Origin: Candidatus Sumerlaeota bacterium | Lineage (GTDB): Bacteria > Sumerlaeota > Sumerlaeia > Sumerlaeales > Sumerlaeaceae | Length of the DNA: 55,635 bases | Assembly (NCBI GenBank): GCA_026398535.1 | Contig: JAPLSQ010000026.1 | Coordinates: 1-55,635, forward strand | Direction: 5' to 3' | Shown: in pieces, positions 35,432-43,706 of the stretch | Layout of the letters: each line of letters opens with the position of its first letter | Position numbering within the stretch: the stretch's first letter is position 1 | Made by a program: the position numbers and the translations under genes | The notes under the pieces: model-generated | Seen by the model: only the letters and a program-made list of their open reading frames with translations | Told to the model about the DNA's origin: nothing | Database searches by the model: none

Positions 35432-36205
35432 TCATCGGGGATTGTCTGCCACGGGCGGATTTGATGCGGGCAGTTCGCCGGAGCCCGGCGCCAGCGAACG
35501 AAGAATGAGCGGATGGGCGCGGTCAAAAGGTTCATGGCGCAGATAATGGGTCAGTCCCTTTTCAGCGCGGAACCGCAGGAATTGGGCATCCGAATTCAAG
35601 GCGTTCTCATCAACGGGTAGGATTTCAAAAAAAGCGCGGGGATAGGACAGGGCGGGCAGGAAAAAGATGTCGGGCGTGTCGGTTCGGAAAGCGACCCGCG
35701 CGCCGGCATCCGTGACAGAGGCAAGACGTTTCGAGTCGGGCCATGCCTGCGGGAGTGTTTGAGTCATGACGGCATCCGCGTCAACGAGGCCCGCCGGCCG
35801 CCCATACTGGCGCAGGAAGTAGGCTTGAAGATTAATGATGACGGCCATGGCAACAAGAGCCTGAAGAAGCGCGAAGAGAAAAACCGCGCGATGTGTTTTG
35901 GGGATGGGAGTGAACAGCGCCCGCCGGAATCCGTTGCCGATGGAAAACAGCGCGACGAGAACCGCCATGGAGCATCCGGCAAGAAACACTGAACGCGGCG
36001 CCAGTAACTCGCGCATGCGGACAGGCGACGTGATCAGGCGATGGTTTGCCATTGACATGAGTTGCGCGCGCAACGCGGGCTGCCGCAGGACAAGCCACGC
36101 GAGCAAGGAAAAAACCGCGACCGCAGCAAGCAGACAAATCGGTGTCTGGCAAGCGCGCCTTCCTATGGGCGCCGTATCTGCCGTGCCTGGTTTTTGGTTT
36201 GTCAT
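35432..36205 (-). CDS. Membrane protein with C-terminal extracytoplasmic domain
   Basis: A 257-residue protein of unknown function. Three hydrophobic segments are visible: about 22-40 (ICLLAAVAVFSLLAWLVL), 72-90 (VFLAGCSMAVLVALFSIG) and 105-127 (AVFLFALLQALVAMAVIINL). About 120 residues follow, with FRTDTPDIFFLPALSYPRAF, which resemble the soluble tail of membrane glycosyltransferases where the donor-loop sits. The gene precedes and is probably co-transcribed with the GT-C-like gene, and it may be its partner or a split N-terminus. Confidence 0.65.
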   Translation of the reverse strand: MTNQKPGTADTAPIGRRACQTPICLLAAVAVFSLLAWLVLRQPALRAQLMSMANHRLITSPVRMRELLAPRSVFLAGCSMAVLVALFSIGNGFRRALFTPIPKTHRAVFLFALLQALVAMAVIINLQAYFLRQYGRPAGLVDADAVMTQTLPQAWPDSKRLASVTDAGARVAFRTDTPDIFFLPALSYPRAFFEILPVDENALNSDAQFLRFRAEKGLTHYLRHEPFDRAHPLILRSLAPGSGELPASNPPVADNPR

Positions 36206-36322
36206 CGATTTCTGTACTTTGATTCCTTCTTGCGCAATGATGTAGCAATGGCAAACATTGTATCATGTAAGGATGAAAATACTGGCGCACAAACACCGGC
36301 AAATCGAAATGATCCTTTTTCC

Positions 36323-36994
36323 ATGACGGCCATCACATTATTGCCATATCTTGCGGCAACCGCCCAGCCGGAACTGCTTGACGTGGCCCGGCAAGGCGGC
36401 ATGCCGTTTGGCAGCGGCATACTGCTTTATGCCGTGGGGGGCGTGATCGGCATTCTGTTGCTGCTGTTGATCGTCTTCATGCTTGTGCGCAGGGCGCTTT
36501 CCGGACGAATCACGGATATGGAACATGGGATGACCCTTCCGGACATTTCAAAGCTCAAACAGAAGGGATTGTTGACCGAAGAGGAGAGCCTTCGCCTGCG
36601 CGAGAGCATTGCCCGCCGCACAATGGAGCGCGCCATGAATCCTCCCACGCCGGCTAAAACAGGCGGCGCCAGTTCGTTGCTGGTTGACCCCGAGGTCCGA
36701 CGGCTCGAGGCTTTGGCCATGGTGAAAATGATGGGATCCCCGCCGCCAGCCATGGAACCGCGCGACTCCCCCGCCGAAGACATGGCGCGCCGGAAGGCCG
36801 CAGAGAAAAAGACGTTCCATGAACCTGCGGCACACCTGTCCGTAGGGCATGAAGCTCAGGCCGCCATGCCTCACGGCGAAGATGCGGAGCCGGAACTGCC
36901 GCCAGACATCCAGAGCATGGCCGAGATGGGGCTGATCACGGAAGAGGAACTTCAACAGATGAAGAAACGGTTGAGAGGGCAGAAATCGCCATAA
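36323..36994 (+). CDS. Single-pass membrane protein with two SHOCT-like motifs
   Basis: A 223-residue protein. One strong helix (GILLYAVGGVIGILLLLLIV, about 31-57) is followed by a cytoplasmic tail. Two similar helical hairpins occur in the tail: ISKLKQKGLLTEEESLRLRE (about 73-92) and IQSMAEMGLITEEELQQMKK (about 198-217). Both follow the SHOCT pattern (LxxLxxxGLITEEEFxxxK), a short domain often seen at protein ends. The stretch between is Pro/Ala/Glu-rich. An ATG at 36248 would lengthen it by 25 residues but crowds the divergent gene at 36205. Function unknown. Confidence 0.7.
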   Translation: MTAITLLPYLAATAQPELLDVARQGGMPFGSGILLYAVGGVIGILLLLLIVFMLVRRALSGRITDMEHGMTLPDISKLKQKGLLTEEESLRLRESIARRTMERAMNPPTPAKTGGASSLLVDPEVRRLEALAMVKMMGSPPPAMEPRDSPAEDMARRKAAEKKTFHEPAAHLSVGHEAQAAMPHGEDAEPELPPDIQSMAEMGLITEEELQQMKKRLRGQKSP

Positions 36995-37101
36995 CCTGAC
37001 GGGCCCGAATCAAATACCAGGCAACAATCCCTTCCTGTCAGGCGATGTGAACGAGCGTTGTGGCCATACTGTTGTTCCGGCTGGTTGTCCCTGCCGCCAG
37101 A

Positions 37102-37132
37102 TTGAATATTTTTACGCTCCGATACTTATCAT
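37102..37132 (+). promoter_or_regulatory. Candidate promoter for rplJL
   Basis: TTGAAT (37102-37107) and TATCAT (37127-37132), spaced 19 nt, lie about 35 nt before the L10 leader. The boxes are good, the spacing long. The rest of the 36995-37419 gap is this promoter and the leader. Confidence 0.35.
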
Positions 37133-37164
37133 TCTCAGGCGCTCGTGCGCTGTTTTATCAACAG

Positions 37165-37235
37165 CCGTGAAGGTCAAAGACAGCAGGTTGCCCCTTCCAT
37201 ACCGGGGGGTGTAAATGAGTCCTGCCGAGACGTTC
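37165..37235 (+). promoter_or_regulatory. Ribosomal protein L10 leader RNA
   Basis: Before rplJ, AAAGACAGCAGG (37176-37187) and, after a GC-rich hairpin arm, TCCTGCCGAGACG (37220-37232) match the conserved strands of the L10 leader, whose CAGCAGG/CCTGCCGAG pairing forms the binding site for the L10-L12 complex. Binding represses translation of rplJL, so the operon is probably autoregulated as in E. coli and B. subtilis. Confidence 0.78.
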
Positions 37236-37419
37236 AGGAGTGTTTTGCGGCAAAACCGTGCGGCATTCTCTTGCGTTTCTCTCCCCTGCCGGGTGAATCG
37301 CCATCCTGCGCAAGCAGGCTGGTTGCCTTGCCAACAGTGGATGGATTCGCCGATTCGTGAACGCGTCTGTGATCGCGGACCGGCTGAACCACACTGAAAA
37401 GGCGAAGGAGGTGAACGGT

Positions 37420-37962
37420 TTGCCTAATCCTCAAAAAAACAAAGCTGTCGAACAGATCAAGGAAAAGCTGGCGCGCGCGAAATCCATTGTCGTCTCGGAC
37501 TATCGCGGGCTGACCGTGGGTGAAATGACGAACCTGCGAAACAAGCTCCGCAAGGAAGGCGTCGAGATGAAAGTTGTCAAAAATCGCCTTGCAAAAATCG
37601 CTCTTCGGGAATCCGGGTTCAACACCATGGATGAACACCTGAAGGGCACCAAGGCGCTCGCGTTCGGCATGGCTGATCCCATCGGCCCGGCCAAGGTTCT
37701 TATGGCCTATGCCAAAGACAATGAAAAACTCAAGGTCGTGGCGGGCCTTATGGACAATTGTCTGCTCGACATCGCTGCAATCAGCGAACTGGCCAAACTG
37801 CCCTCGCGTGATGTGCTTCTTGCGCGTCTGCTTGGCAGCCTGTCCAGCCCGATTCAGAAGCTCGCGATCGGCCTACACCAGACAGTCGCCAAGATAGTCT
37901 ACGCTCTTGACGCTGTCGCCCGAAAAAAAGCCGACCAGCAACAACCAGACGCCGCAACTTAA
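37420..37962 (+). CDS. rplJ: 50S ribosomal protein L10
   Basis: A 180-residue protein that anchors the L7/L12 stalk to 23S rRNA. Typical features are NKAVEQIKEKLARAKSIVVS, DYRGLTVGEMTNLRNKLR, VVKNRLAKIAL, GTKALAFGMADPIGPAKVLM and the C-terminal L12-binding helix from about residue 135. The start is a TTG at 37420 placed 8 nt after the strong AAGGAGG (37406-37412); the GTG at 37411 overlaps that site and is excluded. rplL follows 60 nt downstream. Confidence 0.96.
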   Translation: MPNPQKNKAVEQIKEKLARAKSIVVSDYRGLTVGEMTNLRNKLRKEGVEMKVVKNRLAKIALRESGFNTMDEHLKGTKALAFGMADPIGPAKVLMAYAKDNEKLKVVAGLMDNCLLDIAAISELAKLPSRDVLLARLLGSLSSPIQKLAIGLHQTVAKIVYALDAVARKKADQQQPDAAT

Positions 37963-38022
37963 ACACGGCGCTCCACCATAAAGGCGTTCATCGCCGCGAA
38001 CCAATTGAAAGGATAATTCATC

Positions 38023-38403
38023 ATGGCAGAAGCGATCACAATTGATCAGATCATCGAACGCATCGATACGATGACAATACTTGAAGTCAACGAACTCGTG
38101 AAAAAAATCGAGGACAGGTATGGCGTGAGCGCGGCCCCCGTGGCCATTGCCGCCGCGGCAGGCGCCCCGGCCGCCGCCGTTGAGGAGCAGACAGAGTTCA
38201 CGGTCATCCTCAAGGAATACCCCGCCGACAAGAAGATCGGTATCATCAAAGAAGTCCGCGCCATCACAGGACTTGGCCTTAAGGAAGCCAAAGACCTCGT
38301 CGAAGCCGCCCCCAAGGAAGTCGTCAAGGATGTCAACAAGGACGACGCTGCCAAGTTTAAGAAACAGCTTGACGGCGCAGGGGCAGTCGTCGAAGTCAAG
38401 TAA
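38023..38403 (+). CDS. rplL: 50S ribosomal protein L7/L12
   Basis: A 126-residue stalk protein that recruits translation GTPases. The N-terminal dimerisation domain is [20 protein letters not shown]; an Ala-rich hinge ([20 protein letters not shown]) follows, and the C-terminal domain has [40 protein letters not shown] and [26 protein letters not shown] precedes the ATG. rpoB does not follow; instead a terminator closes the operon. Confidence 0.97.
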   Translation: MAEAITIDQIIERIDTMTILEVNELVKKIEDRYGVSAAPVAIAAAAGAPAAAVEEQTEFTVILKEYPADKKIGIIKEVRAITGLGLKEAKDLVEAAPKEVVKDVNKDDAAKFKKQLDGAGAVVEVK

Positions 38404-38455
38404 CCGGTTTGCCCATAAGGCAATCACCTGCCCCGGGCGCCAAGGGACGTCATCA

Positions 38456-38492
38456 GGCGGAGCGCGGGGAACCGCGCCCCGCCTTGTTTATT
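38456..38492 (+). terminator. Rho-independent terminator after rplL
   Basis: GGCGGAGCGCGG (38456-38467) pairs with CCGCGCCCCGCC (38472-38483) with one A-C mismatch around a GGAA loop, followed by a T-rich tract. Confidence 0.88.
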
Positions 38493-38515
38493 ATTCCACT
38501 GATAATTCTTGTTGA

Positions 38516-38545
38516 TTGCATTTTATCCGATCAGACACGTATACA
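38516..38545 (+). promoter_or_regulatory. Candidate promoter for the TPR-rpe-lipoprotein operon
   Basis: TTGCAT (38516-38521), 18 nt, TATACA (38540-38545), lying between the rplL terminator and the next start codon. Confidence 0.4.
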
Positions 38546-38587
38546 CAGATTATGGTTTAGCTACTGTTCCTGTTGAGGCTGATGCTG

Positions 38588-39820
38588 ATGAATGCTGACC
38601 GCGATCGTGTTGACGACCTGTTGGAACTCGCCCGTGATTATCTCGAGAGCGGCGAGAAAGCCCGCGCTCTTGATGTGTTGCGCGAGGCGAACGCCATAGC
38701 CCCCCTTCGTTCCGAAGTCAGGGAATTGATCGCGTTTGTTCTCTCAGAACCATCCTGTGAACAAAACCCGCGGCATTCAGCTGCGGCCATTCCCGAGCGC
38801 CGTTCTTCTGACGAAACCGCTGATGACTATTTTCGTCCTGATCCGCCGACGCACCCCGTGGAACACACGCGATCACAACCGGAACAGCAAGTATTGTCGG
38901 CGGCATTCGCGGCGAGGGAAGAATATCGGCAGGCATCAGAGTTCAAAGAAACCATACTGGACAAACACCCTGCCCGGTCGCCGCAACCATACGCCTTGTC
39001 CGCCGGGGAAGACCATTTAGCCAGCAATAACCTGGCAACCGACGAGGGGGAAGACGATTTTGAGGAGGCTCCCATGAGACAAGAATCCATGTTCGACCGG
39101 GCCGATCCATCTATGCGGACACGCTGGATCACGTATGCGGCGATCTATGGTTTCATCATAATGTTCATCTCGACCGCCAGCGCCTACAGTTATTATGTCT
39201 TCTTCCGCGCCCCATCCGGTGAGCAGAAATCATGGCTCGCACAGGCTGCAGACTCTTTCCAGAAAACCATCAACCGCAACGCCCCCGCCTCAAAGACCGA
39301 GGAGGAAATGCTGAATCTTGCGAAAAGTTACCTGGATGAGGGTCGGCACGATGATGGCATCAAACTGCTTGGGAATGCCGCGAAGAACAGTAAAACCCCC
39401 GGAATGAGGGAGCGCGTCAACGAGCAGCTCGCCCTCATTTATAACGCCAAGGGCACATCGCTGCTCACCAATAGCAAAGTCGTGGAATCACTCGCCTTTT
39501 ATGAGAAAGCCGCGGAGATCAAACCCAACCGCGCCGATTTCGCCCTGCTGCTCGGCAACGCCTACTATTACTGCGCCAGCCAGCCGAACATGCCCCAATC
39601 ACGCGCTTATTATGAAAAAGCCCGCGACGCCATAAGCCGTTCACTTGAGCTTGACCGCAACAATGTAAAGGCATATCAACGGCTTGCCACTGTTTACGAA
39701 GGCCTGAATCAATCAAAGCAGGCGCGCGCAATGTATGACCAGATCATCAAGATTGCCCCGTCCAGCACTGAGGCGCAGGAAGCAGAACGGCGCATTAAAA
39801 CTTTAAGCATGGCAAATTGA
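38588..39820 (+). CDS. TPR protein with one central membrane helix
   Basis: A 410-residue protein. A TPR-like pair at the N-terminus (LLELARDYLESGEKARALDV) is cytoplasmic, followed by an acidic, proline-rich linker (about 60-170), one membrane helix (WITYAAIYGFIIMFISTASA, about 180-205) and a periplasmic region of four to five TPRs, for example YNAKGTSLLTNSKVVESLAF and AYQRLATVYEGLNQSKQARA. It probably scaffolds an envelope complex. The ATG at 38588 sits 9 nt after GAGG; ATG 38582 and TTG 38573 are alternatives. The stop overlaps rpe by four bases. Confidence 0.78.
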   Translation: MNADRDRVDDLLELARDYLESGEKARALDVLREANAIAPLRSEVRELIAFVLSEPSCEQNPRHSAAAIPERRSSDETADDYFRPDPPTHPVEHTRSQPEQQVLSAAFAAREEYRQASEFKETILDKHPARSPQPYALSAGEDHLASNNLATDEGEDDFEEAPMRQESMFDRADPSMRTRWITYAAIYGFIIMFISTASAYSYYVFFRAPSGEQKSWLAQAADSFQKTINRNAPASKTEEEMLNLAKSYLDEGRHDDGIKLLGNAAKNSKTPGMRERVNEQLALIYNAKGTSLLTNSKVVESLAFYEKAAEIKPNRADFALLLGNAYYYCASQPNMPQSRAYYEKARDAISRSLELDRNNVKAYQRLATVYEGLNQSKQARAMYDQIIKIAPSSTEAQEAERRIKTLSMAN

Positions 39821-40560
39821 TCCCTGCACACAAGAAGGCTCCCCCGCGGACACCGGCATCACTTTTTCGTCCGTCCGTCGGCGAGATCATCATCGCCCCG
39901 TCACTGCTCAGCGCGGATTTTTCCCAACTCGCCGCCGAGGTTGGGCGCGTGGAACGAGCCCGGTGTTCATGGTTGCACTTTGACATCATGGACAATCACT
40001 TCGTGCCGAATCTCACGTTTGGTTCCATTGTGGTGCGCGCTCTGCGCAAGATAACAAAAAAATTGTTTTTTGATGTCCACCTGATGATCGAAAATCCGCT
40101 GGAACTCGTTGACGAGTTCGCTGCGGCGGGCGTCCAGAATCTCACTGTTCATGCCGAAGCATTGTCCAAGGACGTGCCGTCCGCACTCAAAACGATCAAG
40201 GCGTCCAAGATGCGCGCCGGGCTCTCGATCAAGCCCAAAACTCCGCTGGCCACGATTGAGGATGCGCTTCCCTCGGCCGATCTTATGCTCATTATGTCCG
40301 TGGAGCCCGGTTTCGGAGGGCAGGCGCTTATTCCCTCGACGCTCAACAAGGTCCGCGCGCTTAAAAAATTGCGCGAGCGGGAAAAATGGCGCTATCTCAT
40401 CGAGGTGGATGGCGGCATCAACACCAGGAATGCTGAAATCGTTGTGGCGGCGGGCGCCGATGTGCTGGTGGCCGGATCAGCCATATTCAACGACGGAAAC
40501 GTTGTTGAAAACGTAAAATGCTTGCGCGAAGCCATCGGCAATTCGTTGAATGCGCGATGA
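39817..40560 (+). CDS. rpe: Ribulose-phosphate 3-epimerase
   Basis: A 247-residue TIM barrel interconverting ribulose-5-phosphate and xylulose-5-phosphate. Motifs: IIIAPSLLSADFSQLAAEV, WLHFDIMDNHFVPNLTFG (metal ligands His and Asp), FFDVHLMIENPLE, LIMSVEPGFGGQALIP and IEVDGGINTRNAEIVVAAGA, the phosphate-binding end. It starts with TTG overlapping the preceding TGA (TTGA), because no ATG or GTG lies before the APSLLSADF strand. An extra ~20 basic residues precede the usual N-terminus. tkt and tal-pgi lie 8-13 kb away. Confidence 0.94.
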   Translation: MIPAHKKAPPRTPASLFRPSVGEIIIAPSLLSADFSQLAAEVGRVERARCSWLHFDIMDNHFVPNLTFGSIVVRALRKITKKLFFDVHLMIENPLELVDEFAAAGVQNLTVHAEALSKDVPSALKTIKASKMRAGLSIKPKTPLATIEDALPSADLMLIMSVEPGFGGQALIPSTLNKVRALKKLREREKWRYLIEVDGGINTRNAEIVVAAGADVLVAGSAIFNDGNVVENVKCLREAIGNSLNAR

Positions 40561-41204
40561 ATGAACAAGACGGCAAATATGCAATGAACTTCATCATGTT
40601 TTCATCCAATAGAATCCGCCGGCGCATCGCGTCGGCTCTCGTTGTTCTCATCGCGGTTTTCAGCATCAGCGGTTGCGCCTCGTTCAGCACGTCTAAAAAC
40701 AAATCCAAGGCGCGCCCGACCGAGGAAAAACAGCTCGTTATCCCCGATTTCCCCACAGCCAAAGAGCAATACAGTTTTGCCATCATGTACCAGAGAAGCC
40801 TGATCATCTCGCCTGACATGGCAAGGCGGCGGGTTCAGATGGACAAGGTGACGCAATGTCATGATCGTGTCCTCAAGAATTTCCCGGGTGATCAAACATA
40901 CGCGCCATTGGCCATGGTGGCCATTGCCGATGCCAACGCCAGTATCGGCGAGTTGCCGACTGCCATCGAAATCTACCATGCCACGATGGCAAAGTACCCT
41001 GATAACGAATATATCCAGGCGCGCGCCCTGTTCGCCATAGCGAGAACTCTGGACAACCAGGGAAAATTCCAGGAAGCCAAAGACACATACCGGCAGGTCA
41101 TGGAACGCTTTTCCGCCAGCCACAGCGCCGCTGTTCAGGACTTGGTAAGGCGGGCACAGGGTCTATACTTCACCGTCAAAGAAACTATAAAATCCAAGAG
41201 ATGA
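40557..41204 (+). CDS. TPR lipoprotein
   Basis: A 215-residue protein. Residues 22-45 hold a signal sequence ending ALVVLIAVFSISGCASF with lipobox ISGC, so the mature form is lipid-anchored. The rest has TPR-like helix pairs (AIEIYHATMAKYPDNEYIQA, FAIARTLDNQGKFQEAKDTY) similar to YbgF/BamD-type periplasmic proteins. The ATG at 40557 overlaps the rpe stop (ATGA). ATG at 40584 would give a more standard signal peptide length and is equally possible. Confidence 0.78.
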   Translation: MNEQDGKYAMNFIMFSSNRIRRRIASALVVLIAVFSISGCASFSTSKNKSKARPTEEKQLVIPDFPTAKEQYSFAIMYQRSLIISPDMARRRVQMDKVTQCHDRVLKNFPGDQTYAPLAMVAIADANASIGELPTAIEIYHATMAKYPDNEYIQARALFAIARTLDNQGKFQEAKDTYRQVMERFSASHSAAVQDLVRRAQGLYFTVKETIKSKR

Positions 41205-41222
41205 CATTCCCATAACCGCTGA

Positions 41223-41254
41223 TTGCCGGACGCGCTATATAACGCGCCCGGCAA
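41223..41254. terminator. Strong hairpin between convergent genes, over the maf stop
   Basis: TTGCCGG-A-CGCG (41223-41234) pairs with CGCG-C-CCGGCAA (41243-41254), eleven pairs with one mismatch, loop CTATATAA. It contains the maf stop codon. No T-tract follows on either strand, so termination is only a guess. Confidence 0.4.
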
Positions 41255-41864
41255 GCGACTTCAGTTTGAGCCGATAGGCGGTGACATCCAAGAACAACGA
41301 CATCATCATGAGCAGTTTTTCCAGCGGCAGACCCACGACGTTGTAATAATCCCCTTCAATCTGCTGAATGAATTTTTGCCCCATCCCCTGTGCCGCATAT
41401 GCCCCGGCTTTGTCCAGCGGCTCGCGTGTGGCGACATATTCAGCGATTTCATCAGGTTCAATTTGACGGATGTGAACGCGCGTCTCCACGGCATCGAGCA
41501 ACATGGCTTTGCCCGACTCTTTCACGGCGACGCCACTGATCACAGTGTGGGTGCGTCCGCTCAGTTCACTGAGCATGCGGCAGGCGTCGGCTTCGTCCTC
41601 GGGTTTCATGTAAACCCGCCCGTTCATCGTCACAATCGTATCCGCTGCGACAATCAGCGAGTTGGGGTAATCCGGTTCAACAGCAACAGCTTTTGCGAAG
41701 GCCGCTTTTAACGCCAGTTCGCGCGGAACTTTGAATGGTATTGAACTCTCATCGACGTCCGGCGACGCGAACTCACATTGCATGCCGAGGGAGGCGACAA
41801 GTTCCCTTCGGCGCGGCGAGGCCGACGCAAGAACGATACGGCGCGGCGCCGCGGGCTTTGTCAT
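41235..41864 (-). CDS. maf: Maf-family nucleotide pyrophosphatase
   Basis: A 209-residue enzyme that hydrolyses non-canonical or dTTP/UTP nucleotides. The signature is RIVLASASPRRRELVASLGM at the N-terminus; PDVDES, SLIVAADTIVTMNGRVYMKP, and YAAQGMGQKFIQQIEGDYYN follow. The last, with the YxxQGxG and IEGDYYNVVGLP segments, is typical. The start overlaps the stop of the upstream WecA-like gene by four bases. Confidence 0.95.
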   Translation of the reverse strand: MTKPAAPRRIVLASASPRRRELVASLGMQCEFASPDVDESSIPFKVPRELALKAAFAKAVAVEPDYPNSLIVAADTIVTMNGRVYMKPEDEADACRMLSELSGRTHTVISGVAVKESGKAMLLDAVETRVHIRQIEPDEIAEYVATREPLDKAGAYAAQGMGQKFIQQIEGDYYNVVGLPLEKLLMMMSLFLDVTAYRLKLKSLAGRVI

Positions 41865-42778
41865 TTGTCATCGCCATCCGCGGACATGGCACGCTCCAGA
41901 AAACCAAGCATCGCTCCCCCGACAAGAACCACCAGCAACATCATGGGAAAAATCAGCAACAGCGCCGCCACGGTTTTTTGCCGCGCCAGCACGGTGAGAA
42001 TGGCGAAGATAAAACCGACAAACACCGTGCCTGTGCCGACCAACGGCAGCCGCGCCGGGAAAAAGTTGAACCGCAATGAGGCGAGCGCCGCTCCAATCAC
42101 CGCGATGGACAGGGCATTAAGAAAATGCTCGCCTGCGCCCAGTGTGACATAGAATATCGCCACCCCCGCAACAAGCAGAAGAACATTGGCCGCGCCTTCA
42201 ATACCGTCAAGCAGCCGCACAACATTGGCCGCGGCCACAAGCCATAACACCGTGATCACAGAGGACCATGAACCAAGCTCAATCACATGATCACCAATGC
42301 CAAGAATGCGGAACTGAACGTTCGCCCAGACGACGATGACGGCAGCCAGCAATTGGAAAAGCAGATTCACAATCCAAGACCACTTGCGCAGGCGGGTTTC
42401 TGTCGCCAGCAACTTCTCCTTGTTATTCCATGGATAGCATCGCGCGAGAGCAATCGTGGTGATGACAAACTGACCGCACACGATGACGAATCCCGCTGCC
42501 ATGATGGACAGCGCCGTCCGCACCGCTTGCCCCGGATCATACAATTTGTCGCCGTCAGCGATAAGTTTGGAGCACAGGCAAATGATCACGATGCCGCTCA
42601 TGATGCCGGCAAGAAACGGCCACACCGCAAACAAACCGGCATACTTGCGCTGCCTCTGTTCCTGTTCCCGTGCCATTCTGTTGATGCGCTCATACGCGCG
42701 CCAGCACCTGTACCCGGCAATCATTGCCGTTATGAAGGATGCAAGCCCGATCACCGTCAGACAGATCGTGCGGCTCAT
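41861..42778 (-). CDS. WecA/MraY-like membrane protein lacking key catalytic residues
   Basis: A 305-residue polytopic protein with about nine helices. Two segments align with the GT4-type phosphoglycosyl transferases (WecA, TagO, MraY): NVVRLLDGIEGAANVLLLVA, for the usual NxxNFIDGLDGLA, and LRFNFFPARLPLVGTGTVFV, for LRYNFPPARIFMGDSGSLFL. The GDSG aspartate is replaced (GTGT), the DDxxD loop has no counterpart (ARCYPWNNKEK instead), and the final PxxD is also gone. It is therefore probably catalytically inactive or has another role. The ATG at 42778 follows GAGGGAG. It overlaps both neighbours by 4 nt within one operon. Confidence 0.75.
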   Translation of the reverse strand: MSRTICLTVIGLASFITAMIAGYRCWRAYERINRMAREQEQRQRKYAGLFAVWPFLAGIMSGIVIICLCSKLIADGDKLYDPGQAVRTALSIMAAGFVIVCGQFVITTIALARCYPWNNKEKLLATETRLRKWSWIVNLLFQLLAAVIVVWANVQFRILGIGDHVIELGSWSSVITVLWLVAAANVVRLLDGIEGAANVLLLVAGVAIFYVTLGAGEHFLNALSIAVIGAALASLRFNFFPARLPLVGTGTVFVGFIFAILTVLARQKTVAALLLIFPMMLLVVLVGGAMLGFLERAMSADGDDK

Positions 42779-43701
42779 GCTCGAGACTCCCTCTGGATCA
42801 TTCTTTGAATAAAGGACCTGGCCATCGTCAATCCGCACCTTGTCACGACGCCCAGCCACGTCGCCACATCAATCAATACGATCCCCTTGCTGTAATGTTT
42901 CCTGTAAAAACGCCACATGCTCCGATGCCGTTCGTAAATCATGCGATAAGGGATTTTGCTTGTCGCGCGGCCGATGTGGTGGAGCACCTTGGCATTCGGG
43001 AAATAGACGATTCGCCAGCCAGCCTGTTTCATCCGGTAGCACCAGTCCACATCCTCGGCATAAATAAAAAAACCCTCGTCGAGCAGGCCGACCTGCGCGG
43101 TTGTTTCGCGCCGCGTCAAAAGGCAGGCGCCACTCACCCAATCAACATCCATCGTCTCGCCATGGGTGCTGTTGGTCAAAAGATACTCCGCCGAATAACG
43201 GTTACGCGGAAACAGACGCGTCATCAATGAGTACCGGTGAAACAGCACGGTCTTGAACGAAGGAAATGAGCGGCACGATAGCTGCACACTGCCGTCGTTG
43301 TTGAGCAGTTGGGACCCGAGAGCCCCGACATCAGGATGCGCGTCCATGTAGTCGCACATCTGCCCAAGCGCATTCCCGACCATTTCCGTGTCACTGTTCA
43401 AGACCAGCAGATACTGCCCTTTGGCCTGCATCAAACCGATATTGTTCGCGCGGGTAAAACCCAGGTTACGCCCCTGCGGCAAAACACGCACGCGCGGAAA
43501 ATCCCTGCGCACCATATCAACACTGTCATCAGTCGAACCGTTGTCGACCAATATCACCTCAAAGTCGTCGCGCGCGATGCATTCTTTCATGGATGTCAGG
43601 CATGCATGCAGGAAATCCCGCGTGTTCAGATTGATGATAATGACCGAAAGACGGATCGCATCGCCCTGCTGCGGATCATTTATGTCGTGCGGCTCAGTCA
43701 T
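42775..43701 (-). CDS. Family 2 glycosyltransferase (rhamnosyltransferase/WbbL-like)
   Basis: A 308-residue enzyme. Motifs: LSVIIINLNTRDFLHACLTS, VILVDNGSTDDSVDMVRR, LGFTRANNIGLMQAKGQYLL, VLNSDTEMVGNALGQM (DxD-type NSDTE), and VSGACLLTRRETTAQVGLLD with FFIYAEDVDWCYRMKQAGW. This layout is that of WbbL/RfbF rhamnosyltransferases, which extend lipid-linked surface glycans on the cytoplasmic side. The stop overlaps the WecA-like gene by four bases, and a GT4 gene lies 5 nt upstream. Confidence 0.93.
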   Translation of the reverse strand: MTEPHDINDPQQGDAIRLSVIIINLNTRDFLHACLTSMKECIARDDFEVILVDNGSTDDSVDMVRRDFPRVRVLPQGRNLGFTRANNIGLMQAKGQYLLVLNSDTEMVGNALGQMCDYMDAHPDVGALGSQLLNNDGSVQLSCRSFPSFKTVLFHRYSLMTRLFPRNRYSAEYLLTNSTHGETMDVDWVSGACLLTRRETTAQVGLLDEGFFIYAEDVDWCYRMKQAGWRIVYFPNAKVLHHIGRATSKIPYRMIYERHRSMWRFYRKHYSKGIVLIDVATWLGVVTRCGLTMARSFIQRMIQRESRA

Positions 43702-43706
43702 CTGCT

